Positions 16,870-29,995 of a DNA stretch of 64,000 nt are shown piece after piece. The DNA comes from Marsupella aquatica. Its lineage: Eukaryota; Marchantiophyta. The position numbers and the translations under genes were made by a program. The first letter of the stretch is position 1, and each line of letters opens with the position of its first letter. The DNA lies in contig OZ316892.1 of NCBI GenBank assembly GCA_973895155.1, forward strand, positions 1,240,001 through 1,304,000, given 5' to 3'. Under the pieces are notes generated by a model. It was given only the letters and a program-made list of their open reading frames with translations, was not told where the DNA came from and did no database searches.

Positions 16870-18447
16870 TCAACACTATGAAATCTTGCACTCTAGAAAG
16901 CACTACAAGGGGTCACAAAACCTAAGGGCACATTGATGTTTGACGCATAAAGACACGCTTCATTTTTGGGTTTCTCTCAAGTTTGAAGATGATTTTGAAA
17001 CACATTTCACCTCTCTAGTCAACTGCCAACTAAAACTTAGTCTAGCACCCGAAATCTTAACGGCACAACGAGCACGAAATGCTCAGAAATAATATAAACG
17101 ACCAGATTACAAGTTTAGGGAAGACTAAATCTATTCTCAAGGCCTTGAAACACAATAAGCTAAGGAGGCACTATTTGGATACCCGTACAATTATTCGATG
17201 ATTGTATACGAATTTCATTTGGTGGCCTTTGAAGCCCGTTTTCGTGGATTCTCAATACCCTTAAGAAGCTTTGCAAGGATAAAATGAATTATTCAAGAAT
17301 TCAAGTTTTCGAGAAGTCTATTGCAGAGAGTCAATACGAAAATTTCATGGGCTTCTAAACTCTCATAAGGAATCCCCAATAGGACTGTCTTAGTTAATAC
17401 TGATGTAAAGCATGTGTCCTCGTTACACTTTAACAAATCAGAAGTATGGGTGCAACCAATCGAGACATGTTTTCAAAATTCATTACAAAGGTAACGTCAC
17501 CCATAGCAAGAGAACAATTAACTCACGCATTTGATGTTTCAGGGATTGCCATGTCTGATTGTTCATCTCCCACCATCTTGCAAAGCTTCCTATATTTGAG
17601 ATCCTTGGAAACCAAAGAGTGGCCTGTTTCTCCACTACAATGGTGCAAATTTCAAGGATTTTGACTATCTTCTGCCATTGAAGTAGAATCGTCTCGATGC
17701 ATTGGTCAAGCACGATGAATGTAAACACCCATTGCCTTGAATTGTTAGGTCCTGATGTTCCGATGTCAAGATTGCAATGTGCTCATCAATCTCTCCCTAG
17801 CTAAAACCCCAACATCGATCCACATCGGTGGATCTTCAAATGCCTAGTTTTGTCCTCTCCTCCTTTGGAATAGCATTTTGTCCGCATTCGTCTTGACGGC
17901 TATGGTAAGAGCTACGGTAACGTGCATGTATTTTTCCAGGTATCTTATGAATGAACGAAAGATACCAAACCTTTTGGATAGAGGCTATTTCTTTGGGTTT
18001 CGGGATCTTACAACAGGAATTTCACAACTCCCTATACTTTTAGTGTGGACAAATGAAATGCATACTATTGGGGGATACACAACTGAATCTTTTCCACAAT
18101 TCACAATTGTTTTATAGCCCAGAGTGAATATTATACTTGGTGTAGTTGTCTTGAGTTTACATGTTCAATATTCATGCAGTGTACACTGTCCATGATGCAA
18201 CTGAAATGTTCTTACACTGTCCACATACCAAAATTATAACCCTTCTCTTAAGACAACGTAGTGCCTCAACTGCCTGAGAAATGCCTTCTCCCAACCATAG
18301 AAAATTTGAGAGATGTACATATATTGTAGTCCCATTATAAAGTTTTGAGTTTTGTTGGACTGACTTTTTTTGGCAAAATTACTACAGTAGATTGCCACTC
18401 TCTTTTCTCTATATTTTCACCAGCATGCAGGTGGAGCCAAGCAAAGT

Positions 18448-18574
18448 GGAAACAAACCCACAAACAAATAGTCATCTAAACATACCATATGGAAACAAAC
18501 TATAAACAAGTAGCCATCTAAACATACCAAGATAAAACAAACCCATAAACAAATGGTCATCTAAACATATCAAA
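18448..18574. repeat. Three-copy tandem repeat, unit about 42 bp
   Basis: Units carry GGAAACAAACCCACAAACAA and GTCATCTAAACATACCA, three times in a row with scattered substitutions. Confidence 0.9.
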
Positions 18575-19607
18575 GCGCCTAGACTTTGCACCTGGCCACC
18601 CCAGTGTGAAAACAAGATTTGCCTTATGGTCAATAGACCAGACTCAAAGGAGTTGTCAAATGTTAGGTATTGAATGAGGGCACCTTCAGAAGGGATAAGA
18701 ATGTGTTTGTGGATTACTCCTGACCTTGATTCTCGGGGGGGTCATTTCCATGGAAGTGACATATCATGTGCGACAAAGTCTAGGGCCATTTAAATGGTTT
18801 TGGCGGAAGACTTATTAAGTCTTCAATGGAAACATAGGGTTGTTTAATTGCAAAATGCATATATGTCATCACATGATTGGTGTCGTACAACTTTATAGAA
18901 AGTGGCTTAGAGGGGTCATAAATGACCCAAACCATTGCACGTGATGTATGACCCTTCATATAGTGACCCCCCCCCCCCCCCCAAGCCTTGATTGTAAGGA
19001 CTTTGTCTGACCCAGAGTAGTTACAAAGATTAGCTACAAAACAATGAGCAGCTCTCATTTGCTTCCAATTCACATAGTGGATGCCCAGGATTGCACACAA
19101 TTATGCAAAGGCCCACTATTGCCACTATTGGTGGCCCACAAGTTTTGCCCTCTCACCGGGCCTCTCACACCCTCCTTATTATGGCCCCTCGGACACTACC
19201 TACCACATTACTCTCAGTTATGAATTCAATCTAACATTTTAATTACTACATACCCCCATGGCAAACTCCTTCCAAAAATCCTGGAAGCATCTGGAAAGAC
19301 ATGAACACTATTAGTCACAAGCAAGAATGGTTAGTTATGCAAAAAGAACCACACATGACTATTGGCATGTTTGAGGCAAGGCAAAGAAAAACAGTTAGAC
19401 CCCTTAACTCTAAAAACTATGGAAAACTGAAAAGTCAAACTTCAAATATTCAACAAGTAGATTGATTCAAAAGGGGTGAAAGAAAATAACATTTGGATGG
19501 GTTGTGATTGATATATCAATGTTTTTTGGTAAAATGTTTAAATATTGTATTTAATTGACAAAAAATTTTAAGAACCATAAGTAGAACAAAACTCTTCAAT
19601 TGGGTCT

Positions 19608-19795
19608 TCAATTACTGTAACATTTACCAAGGAAAGCTACTATGGCTAGAGGAGTAACAAGACAGCGTAAAATACCCTTCAACTTCATTGTTGTCACTGT
19701 AACATTTACCACGGTAATGTAAGAAACCTTTTGACTACTAGGGATAGAGGAGTAACAAAAGTGTCAATGTAAAAAACCCTTCAACTTCCGTTTTT
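19608..19795. repeat. Two-copy diverged tandem repeat, unit about 95-100 bp
   Basis: Both copies contain ACTGTAACATTTACCA, then AGAGGAGTAACAA, then CCCTTCAACTTC; they have diverged by substitutions and small indels. Confidence 0.8.
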
Positions 19796-21204
19796 GCCTA
19801 CTCACCAATGTTTTTTGTCGCAGTTTGATCGGCCAAAAACCTATCCCTGTGTCTGTGCCTCACCCTTGCCCTCTATGCCTCACTATTAGTGACTCACCCT
19901 CTCTAACAGTGTAAGGTACAGACATTGAGCTCCTTTTCCATAAAATACTACAGTAATATTTTCATTTGTTTTGGATTTCTAGACACATAGCATAAGTTGG
20001 CTGTCAGTAAGTGCCTTAACTAAAAATACTTGGGCAATTCAATTAGAGGGGTATAACAACTTTCAGTCACAGAAAGTACAAAAGGGTGAACATAAGACAC
20101 ATTTTAACTTGAAAAATGTCAAAGGAAAAATAGCACTTGAGAAAGTCAGGTGGGTTAGCCATATAGGAGTAAGAAAAAAACTCCTCATCTTGGAGGCACA
20201 GGTCAATGGCAAAGCAGGGGGTGGAGGATGGCAAGATGGATTTTGGCTGGTTGAGGTTCAGAAGAAACTTCCCTTTACATCTATGGGCAGCAATTGAATC
20301 CCTCCTCCCAATTTTGCATTTGTTAGCAGACTACACCCAGAAATCAATGGAATGGCTTATTACAGTGTTTGACAAATGATCAATGTTAGGTGGGTTGACA
20401 ATTTTCCCACCTCTACATTCACCAGTTCAACTCACTCACAAAACAAAGAGAAAGAAAAAAACCAGCTGGCAGTTGACCAGGGATGAGAATAGAACCAAGA
20501 GGACCCAGGCTCAATCCCCCCTCCACACGCAAGGGGTATGAAGGGTATGTGTGTGTATGTCTGAGTGGAGTGTGGTGGTGGGAGTCCTGGCTTCTCCTCA
20601 GCCCCTGGCTCTCCCGCTTTGGGGCCCTGCAGGTTCAACCTTCTCTCCCTCGTGGTCTGGGTCTATGTCGGATCCCTGGGTATTGTCCACCCTTGTAGGT
20701 TACCCTACACTGGTGCATGCTCCAAAGAAAAAAGTCTATGGTTACCTTACACTCGTGCACTCCAAAGTAGAAAGTCTATCCTCTATTGGAGAGGTCTACT
20801 TTAGACTTTCAAACGTCAAAAAAAATACTTTCGACTTTCAAGGTAAAAAAACAATACTTTCAAGGTCAAAAACAATGAAAAAAAAACACTACGATTCACT
20901 CACAAAACAAAGGGGAAAAAAAAAACAGTTCTCGGTCACAAACTACACAGAAAACAACAGTGTCCTGGATCATGCAGGCGCTCACAAAAGGCTAGCGGGG
21001 GTGGGCCAGCGGATGGGCAGGCTCGTGTGGGGCCTCACGCAGCTATGGATTCCCTTCTCGGTGTGCCCACCTGAGCATTACCTGAGCATTTACCTGAGCT
21101 CACTCAACGAAGCTCAGATTCTTCAAGTCGGTAAAACTGTACTCCTTCGCACTGCTTAGCTCGGCTCAGCTCAAACCGGTTCAATTGTACTCAATCAGAA
21201 AAAA

Positions 21205-21340
21205 TTGAGCTCTGCTGAGCTCAGTGAAACTCATCAGCCGCAATCCACAAACATGACGACCCGATGAAATTGTACTCTGAGAATTTCCGAGCTCTGCTGA
21301 GCTCAGTGAAACTCATCAGCAGCAATCCACAAACATCATG
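21205..21340. repeat. Direct repeat pair near the kinase promoter region
   Basis: GAGCTCTGCTGAGCTCAGTG followed by AAACTCATCAGC and GCAATCCACAAACAT occurs at about 21208-21254 and again at about 21290-21336. The surrounding sequence is rich in GAGCTC/GCTCAG words. Confidence 0.85.
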
Positions 21341-21381
21341 GAAGTTCTGAAGATACGGTAGTATCGTGAAGGGTCACAGGG

Positions 21382-21411
21382 GTACAGTACTGTACTGTAC
21401 TGTACTGTACC
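21382..21411. repeat. Microsatellite (TGTAC)n
   Basis: Uninterrupted TACTG/TGTAC pentamer run of about 30 bp. Confidence 0.9.
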
Positions 21412-22420
21412 TATTCTCGCAGGTGGTCTTCATAGCCGAAAGGTGGGAAGCGGACTTTTGGCCTGGTTGGTTAAATTGGTTTGTCCGTCCGTGGTCAATC
21501 TTTTGCTGTCGTCTGGTTGCTCGGAAAGGAAGAATTTCACATTTTCACTCGTGGGTTGTTTGGACTTTCGAATACGCGCAAGTTGCCCTGCTGCCCAAGT
21601 GGGAGCTCGCTGAGCTGAGAAGCGGTGACTGTTGTTCTGCTGGCTGGGCTGGGCTGGGCTGGGCCGGCCTGTGCTGTGCTCCGTGGGACCAATGTGTGCC
21701 CTCCTCTTTTCCCCTCTCTTCCCATTCTCCTGATTCTTCTTCGGGGCCTGCCCAGCTTCTTCATTGGTGGGTGGTTCGGATGAGAGTTTGTTTGTTCCGG
21801 ATCTTGGACAGGATTGAGATTCTGCGGTGATAGATAAGGCTTTTCATATTACATGAAAAAGACTATGCTGCTGGTTGCGGCGGTGGAGGAGAGGAAAAAT
21901 AAGGAGCAGGGGATGAGTGAGGGGAGGGGACGTTTGATCATTCCTATAATCGTTCGGTCCGGTCTTTGTGACGGACACCCTCGTCGAGATTGCGAACGGG
22001 GAATTTGAATCTGGGATACATACACTGGTCGCAGGATTCTAGATGTTGATTTGAAGTGGATTCGTATGCTGAGGAAACCTGAAAAGAGTGAGTGAATTTT
22101 GTTACTTTCTCTTTCGTGCTTCTAAAATTGATTTCCCAGGCAAAAGAGAGATGGTGAATTCGCGGAGGCCGACAGACATAGGATCGATATACTGGGAATT
22201 GTAGACGTGTGATGAGCTGGAGAACAAAATCTAAACGATATGGGATGGTAATGAACAGCTCGCAGGTTAGCGGGGCGCTACGGGAGCTGTCCCGGGACTA
22301 GAAAGGAAAGTCATCATCCACAGAATTTCGACCTAGGGAAGAATTCCTTTGGATCGGCAAGCTCAAAACCGAGAGTGTGCGAGAGCTGCCGGATCTTCGT
22401 GCTTCATTCTGCCTTCGGCG

Positions 22421-25400
22421 ATGGCGGCTGTTGTCGCCTCCTCCCCACCATTGTTGCGCTCAACGTTCTTTGCTCGTTCCTACGCTTTCAGGGGGGCTGT
22501 GAAAAGCTACCCCTCCTGTCAGCGTCAGCGTCACCGTTGGTTCAGAAAATGTCTTTCTCAAATTTCTTCTCACGTCGCTAGCGGGGGGTCAGTACATAAT
22601 CCCAATGTCTCTTATGCTTAATAAGCCGGATGTTGCATCAAAACTTTTGCAGTCTTACGCCTGTTGAACCTCAATTTCTGCGATATCTAATAAATAGAAA
22701 TAGTAACATAATACGTGGATTCCTTGTTGTGTGGCTGGTCAGGCTGGGACCAGAGCTCCATGACTCAATTCTACAACTTCAGGTTGGGCTATTGCAAGGA
22801 GCGGCTGATGTTGGCTTGCCTCTTCCTGCGCATGATGGGGTATGCAATGATCTACTTTTGCCATTGTCGTGGTTTGCGAATTATCTCTTTGTCTTGTGAA
22901 TCTCTTTGAGCATGGATTCCGTTGTAGCTCGATGTTTGGCCGTACTAACGAATTTATGGTTGGAAAATATGTGCGTCAGACATTGAATTGGTTGGCAGCC
23001 GCAATACCTGCGGCGTGGTGGTACGTCGCTGCAACGCCGGGGAGCTTTTCAGGCCTTGTGGATTTTGCGTATGCACCAGTGCACTCCCTTTCCAACACGT
23101 ACGTGAACCTCAAACTTTTCAAAGCTGCACTTAATTCGTTGTTTTTCAGTCCTTTCCTGTTTGCGACAATGTTGAACTTGTTCTGGACACAAGGAAATGG
23201 GTACAAAGTACATACCATCATCAAATATTAGTTTAAAATCATGAAAGCATATATATGGCAAACAAATATGCTTAATATTGTTTCAACAAATGCCCTCGCC
23301 GTCCACCGACATCTGATGTCTCCGTGTCTGTCAATAGTGCGAGTCACTTAGTTTGTCTAAACTCTTACACCCTAAACATAGTTAGCTCTCTCTTGGATTT
23401 ATCGACAAATCAAGCAGAGGAACGTATAGTTTAGTACTGGCATCTTTCGGGCAGGTTCCCCTTGATTGTAGGAATGAAATTGTACTAGGCGGATGTTAAC
23501 TGCAAATTGCTGGTTATAAAGCTGCGACAGTTCTAAGATAGGTAAATTACTGCCTAGGAGCGACATTTCATCTGCTTCTGATATATATCTGTATAATAGA
23601 TGTTGGGATTGCGAAATTTTTAGTGAATACCTGATTGACCACGTAGCCTTTGGAATCCTAACCCTCATATGACAAGGTTTTTATTGAGCATGGACCATTT
23701 GGAAATTGTGGTGCTTTCTATCAATGGATGGTTCTACTATAATAAAATATCATACAAATAAGCTTAGCACATCTTAGGATTGCTCTTTAAAATCGTTTCG
23801 TTATCCTAACGCGCTTTTATGTTTGCAGCTCCTTTAACGCTGACGAGGTGCAAGTGGGAAGGCAAATCGGTGAAGGATCGTTTGGAATTGTTTATGAAGG
23901 CTACATTGGAAGAGGTATTTTTTAACACAGCCTTTCTGTTTCCTCTATCCTGTTCATATGCTTGGCCTACCTGATTTAAGATTTCTCTGGACTGTTACTA
24001 TAACATCTCTTCGATGGCTTTAGGCGTACGAAAAGGATCACAGAAGAAGGAGTTGCATGTGATCTTAAAGAAGGTTAGGCCACATAGCAAAGGAGCTGCA
24101 GAGATGCATGATGCAGAGATTTACATGAACCGCAGAGTGCAGGTACTCCTCTGATGCATAAATCGTTCAAGTATTGAAATATTTCGGGTCCAGAAAGTTT
24201 TCCTTTTTAGCATAATAAATTTCGTCTGATTGATTTCTGGGACCAAAATGGCAGAGAACAGCTCCCAATGCATGTGCGGACTTTCTTGGGACAACTAAAG
24301 TGAGCTCATCACAGAGCCAGGGGAGGTTGTCAGAGGTATGACATCTGGCTTTGTCATTATCTGGAGGCTTGACTCAGACAATTAGCATCATTCTGGAATT
24401 TGACATGATGATCCGCTCTTGTGTGATAATAAGATCTCTATCCGTAAGCCATGACTTGTTTGGCTTGAAGTTCGTAATTGTCCTCAAATGTCATTGGTTG
24501 GTTTCGATTTCGTTGTCAATTACTCATCCTTCGTCTTGCAATGTAGAAACCATGGACTGTCTATAGTCAATTCTTTTTAGTCCTTCTTGTTAAAATGATC
24601 TAGATAAGGGTGACCTTTGTGGATTCTGATAACCATATTCAAAACAAATACAATCAAGGTTGCTCATCATTTATAGTGGATATGCAGGGCTTGTGGCTTG
24701 TCTGGAGATATCAAGGGGACAGGACATTGGCTCACTATATGAAGCAGAAAAACTTTCCAGAGAATGTAGCTGAATATGTACTTGGAAGCAAGGTATACAT
24801 ATGAATGGTCTTTCTGTAGTAACTTTCCCAGAGCTAGGCAACGGCATCCATTGTCTTGATTGCATCTTGTTGTCAATTTCTTATGCTGCATATCGTGCGA
24901 AGTTTAGACCTCATAGAATGCATCGTCCAGTTGTAAATAATAAAACGTTCTATATGCATAAATATGTGTCAATTTTGGCTCGATTTGTTTGTTTTACTAG
25001 TCCCTGTTTCTAGGAAGATCTTTAGGCTGTGTTTGGTTTTGTCTCATGGAATGCTTTTGACCGTAGGGGCCGCATGTTGTCATAAAACGTTTGTGTACTT
25101 TGGTTTACTTTTGTTCATGAGTCCCATGCGGATTTAGAAATTCTCTTGATAGAACTATATAATTTAGAATTTGGAACTTTGGGAAAGTGCTTGAACGATT
25201 TCCTTGATCCAGGTCAAAGCAACGTCAAAGAAAGATATCACTGAGCAGAACAATGCGGTCATACGCAGAATAGCGACCCAGATTCTAACAAATCTAAGTG
25301 ATCTGCATAGAACAGGTGAAGCATTGGTGAGCATAATTGCATTTGGTTTCTATGGGCTTCACCAAAGTTTTTGGCACGTAAAAAAGACTGCGATTGATGG

Positions 25401-28400
25401 ATTTTGCAGTGGAATCTTTTCTACCCTTTTTGAGTACGTTGTTGAGCATGCTATGGTGTTAATTATATTGGCAGGACTGGTGCATCGAGATGTGAAGCCG
25501 CTGAACCTGATTCTTGCACAAGATTCTGGCACGTTCAAGCTCGTTGACCTTGGTGCTGCAGTTGATCTTCGCTCAGGCTATAACTATGTATGTGAATTTC
25601 TACAGACCTTGTTCATTGAAGCTCCTGGGGATTCTTTTGTGCCTCATTTCAAAAATATCGTAAGATGGAATCGACCACTGATCAGTTTAGTTGCTTACTT
25701 GAGATTTTCAAGCTCTTAGAATCTGCAATGGCCTTGCTGAGGTTCCTGGATGTTGTCATGGTGGCAGGTGCCAGATGAAACAATTATAGATCCAACCTAT
25801 GCAGCTCCTGAACATCATGTGATGCCAACTTCGACCCCACAATTGCCACCTGATCCTCTGTGCTCTGTTGTCTCACCACTTGTTTGGCTGCTAAATACTC
25901 CAGATCGGTTTGACCTTTATTCAGCTGTAAGTCTTCTTTGTTCGTTTTTAATGGTGGTGGTAGTACATACGGATGCCCATGTTTAGTTTCCCTGACAGCC
26001 GTCCTGTCTCACAGTCTCACAGCGAGATCTGGCTTGTTGCAGGGTTTGATTCTGTTGCAGATGGCTGTAAGACCTTTGCGGCAAGATATGGGCTTGGTAC
26101 ACCTCCGAACCTAAACTCATAAGGATTAGAATTTGCTTGAACATATTCTGGTGTTATACGTCCACTGACTCTACAATCAAAGAGAGCAAATTGTTAGAAC
26201 CAGATTAGGTAAATTCAATGTATTCGCGAAGAAGAATTTACAATCTGCACCTTGGTTGGGTTGGATTCACAGCAACAATTTAATGCGGAGTTCAAGCGAG
26301 CGGGTTATGACCTGGATTCTTGGCGAAGGAAGTGTCGATTCAGTGATGACGAGTTTTCCCTTCTCGATGCTGATGGTACTTGTCTGGCTTACAGTCATGG
26401 ACATACAAACATAATATTTCTCAAACACCAGCTATGTCGCTAATTAATTACTTTCTTTTGATATGGTTTGGTTCATAAAACTTCCTCTATGTTAATGGCT
26501 GATTTTGTAGCACTGAGGAGCACTGGTCGGGTGGTCATAATGATTTTTAGGTGCGATTTATGTTAGAAGTTAGCTGTAAGCTTTGTCGTGTGAACTGCTG
26601 CCATCTTATTTCAGCTCTAATTGGAGTATTCTCTCTGGCAGGTGCTGCTGGCTGGGAGCTTGTCAGGAGTATGCTTTTGCCCAGATATGACCGAGGCTCC
26701 TTCATTTGGCCAAGTACTGTCTTGCTCTTTCTACACACGTCTAACTAGTGAACGTCAAACTACTGGCTCATGTGCAGACTCAACCAAGTGAATCTTGCCT
26801 CAAGCCTTCCCTCACAGTCAAGTTCTACGCTGTGGGGGCGGTTGCTAGACCGAGTGAGAAGTAAAGTAGAACTGCATGAAAGCTCTTGTGTTTGTTTGGC
26901 AAGTAGCATAACGCTATCCAACCAATGTTGGCCTACACTGGGATTTTTGCAGGCCTTGGGAGCAGCCGCCCTTCTGCTGAAGCAACACTAAGACATCGAT
27001 TCCTGACTGGCTCTCCTGCCAAGCGTCCTGTATTCAAATCCCCGAAAATATCTACGATCTCTATACCTTCAGTTTCTGTACCGGAAATCTCTTTACCTGC
27101 AATTTCTCTACTTCAGCCCAGCAATTTCATTCCCAATGTCAGCTTTGGTTCCTCTCCCAATCTGGCAGCCGTTGGAACTGGGCTGGATATCGATTGGGGA
27201 CAGGTCAACAGAACGATACGTGCTGTCTTGCCGACGGCTGGAAGAAGTGCTTTAACTTTGGCAGCTGGCTGGCTGGTGCGTAATTTATCTAATAGGCCAC
27301 CCTTGTAGTTCAGATTGGGATATCTATTAGGACTTGCGTCTTCATCGTTTCAGGAGAAGTTACCCACCATAGATGCCTAAGCCGTTCATGTCAAAGGATG
27401 TTTTGTTTGTATACAGGTGTTTTCTGCAGTGAGAGACTCGGCAGAAAAGTCCTATGCAGTGGGCCAATCTGCTATGGAATTCCTAGGAGCTGTGTGGCCT
27501 GTATCTCTTGTTTCCTTCTTGCTCGTCAGGTAATATTTCTGTAAATAGGATGCTCGTATTACAAGATGGGACCTAAATAAATGTTGCGAACTTCGTTACG
27601 GTAAGTTGATCTGGTAGAGGGTTTTTCATAGTTTATTCTAGCAAGTTTTTGTGTCTTAAAATCGTGTACAACAATTCAGCTCTGTACGCGAACCATCATT
27701 ACATAGCTGCTGGAACCTGTGACGCATTGATTAGTCTTCATAATTTTAACCCGCTTTGGTAGAAAACTAACTTCACCATTATTGTTGTGCTGTATTGGGA
27801 TTATTACCCTACCAACAAATTTTTTATGGCAGGCTCTGGGTTGAAGCGCAAGAGAAGATGCAAATTAACACTAGGACTGATCTCAATTTGGCGGTTCCCC
27901 AGATCCCCTCGTTGGCAGCAATTGATGTGGGAACACGTTTAGACTATATGACAATTAATGATCTGCCTGTAAGTCACCACGTGGAACAAGTAAGAGACAG
28001 CTTTACCTTAACTGGAGCTAGTGAAACAGAGGAGACCAGTTGCGACGTTGCCTCGATGGCAGCGCCTCATGTGGAGACCCTTCATGAAGCTACAATCAGG
28101 AAGCTACTTAGTAACAGACCGCAAACCGTGAAATCTAGCAGAACTGGGCTTGCTGAAGCAGTGCAGACAATGGAGTTGCAACTGGCATCCTTGGAGTCTT
28201 CTATAGCTGCTGGAAAGCTCTTCTCACAGCAGCAGCAACAGCAAATTATCGAGGTGAATGAATGTTTCTTCATTTTAAGCAACCGTGGAATTGTTTTTAT
28301 TATTAGCTTCAGTATGTTGTGTTGTGGATGTCTTATGTAGGACAACTACTGCGGGTTGCTGATATGAAGGTCTTTCCTTGAATAGATGGAGAAATTGTTG

Positions 28401-28439
28401 AAACAACGGTCTCGAGAAACTGTTACTGCATCGAAATAA
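22421..28439 (+). CDS. STN7/STN8 (Stt7/Stl1)-family thylakoid Ser/Thr kinase with C-terminal extension
   Basis: Members phosphorylate light-harvesting or photosystem II proteins in state transitions and repair. Seventeen exons keep phase throughout: 22421-22587, 22743-22839, 22911-23098, 23829-23914, 24024-24142, 24255-24335, 24688-24792, 25213-25315, 25475-25587, 25768-25926, 26043-26096, 26273-26375, 26642-26713, 26953-27275, 27417-27529, 27833-28253 and 28386-28439 (TAA), giving about 785 residues. Residues 1-55 are Ser/Arg-rich, like a plastid transit peptide. A membrane segment lies near 113-129, before the family motif AATPGSFSG. The kinase has Gly loop GEGSFG (165-170), Lys195, HRDVKP (319-324), DLG instead of DFG (340-342, normal in this family) and APE (366-368). 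The two lumenal Cys of STN7 are absent (GLPLPAHDG). About 285 residues follow the kinase, with a possible second membrane helix at 612-627 and a Gln-rich end. Acceptor choice for exon 3 is the weakest call. Confidence 0.92.
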
Positions 28440-29995
28440 TCCGGCTAGTCAAATCCTTGCCAGTATCACCTGTGAAAAGTGGGTTCTGTGCAAGCGAGTG
28501 CACGACTCACTGAAGTTGACCAAGCAACTTATTGAATTGTATTAAAACTACTGCGGAGACCTCGAATCCCGTGGATGCTCTCGTCATTGACAATGAAGAC
28601 TATTTACAATCACACTGAACGGTATACGATAGAGATTATGTGCCCTTCGTATCTTTCAAGTTACTTTTGTGTATTATCCACTGGGGCAGTGGCAAATTGT
28701 GAATTGGTAGGTACATCCACACTTTTCGAACACCCCACATTGGGTGATTCGATTTTACTGGAGTTTCATAGCAGTGAACCGCATCCTTGGCGCGTAGTTG
28801 TACGCGTTCAACAAGTGGAGGCCATATACTCTGTTTGTCACAATTAACTGGAGAAGGATCATTAGCTCACGGATTTCACGTCTGGGGATTACAACGACGA
28901 ACAAAAAAATGACTTCAGCAAATCCGCAACTACGGAGTGCTCGAGTTTAGATGCCACGTAACCTTGTTCAAGATTACACGTGGACAGGGAATGCCATGAT
29001 CCTGAAAATCCTGGTCTTGGTTGTGGGGTCCGAGATGGCTTGGGCAGCCATTTTGATCTTATCTCAGTTACGAGTCCGAAGACACCAGCAGTTAAATTCC
29101 CGCTTGTTTTGATGGATTTTCATGAAACTGAGATTTGGAGACGATCCTGTGGAAAGAGTTGTATTTAAAATTTATATGAAATCATTCCAGAAAGACTCCA
29201 AGTACCCTGCCCTGTGGTTGCCTGAAATGATGGTCGGTAATGTCAATGGCCTTCTCAGGCTATGCGCGTATTATTCAGACGGACTAATCTGAAAAAGTGT
29301 TTATGCGGTCTTTAAAGAAAAAGAAAATGTCATTTTGATTGGTCATGGGAAAATTCGTTCTGATAATTCCCAAATGCCAGGATGCAGTTGTACCGGTTAC
29401 CAACAAATAATAATAGCTCAGTACAATTGAGTTGACCCTGCTCCTCGGCAGAAACCTGTAGATATGTCCCTACTCTCGACCTTGTCCGTCTACCTGCCAT
29501 CCTACTACACCCCTATTCAACACTGAAGACGGGTAACAACTACCACGAAGGAGCTCAATTTAAGAATTTCCAACCGGTAAACAGACAACAGGAATCATGT
29601 AGAAATTTTCCCTTCCTAAGGAAGAAGTAGATCCTGTTACATTGACGACACAGCTTGTAGTGACTTTGTTCGAAGAAGGAGAACGGAGAAAAGGTAGTAT
29701 TTTCCGTGGACATGATGAAGCTTTGGACAACTTTAGCAGGGCTCACAGTGTTACTCAGCCTACAAAATTAACCCCAAGTTCTTCAGTTCTGTCGAAAGAA
29801 CAAACTTGACATAAATCGGTTGGCATGGGGATTAAACCACAATTTTGTCGCAAACATGTGAAAAGGCTAACTCAATCATGCATGACTCATTTATACATAA
29901 GAAGTTTGAATCTAAAGTACACAGGTTGCCAAAAATGGGGCAACAGACAGAAAAAACAAGTCGGCCAGAGGCAGGTATAAACAATAAATGATTGT
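28440..29995. other. Intergenic spacer between convergent genes
   Basis: Joins the 3' flanks of the kinase gene (+) and the DnaJ gene (-). No gene or notable repeat seen. Confidence 0.65.

Noticed and set aside
18448-18574. CRISPR-like spaced repeats
   Set aside because: Simple tandem units without unique spacers, in a eukaryotic genome.
18780-19100. 106-codon minus-strand frame
   Set aside because: It runs through a C15 tract giving a Gly run, with no family match.
20551-21159. 202-codon open frame (+)
   Set aside because: Low-complexity, Lys/Ser-rich in the middle, no family resemblance, in a region of simple repeats.
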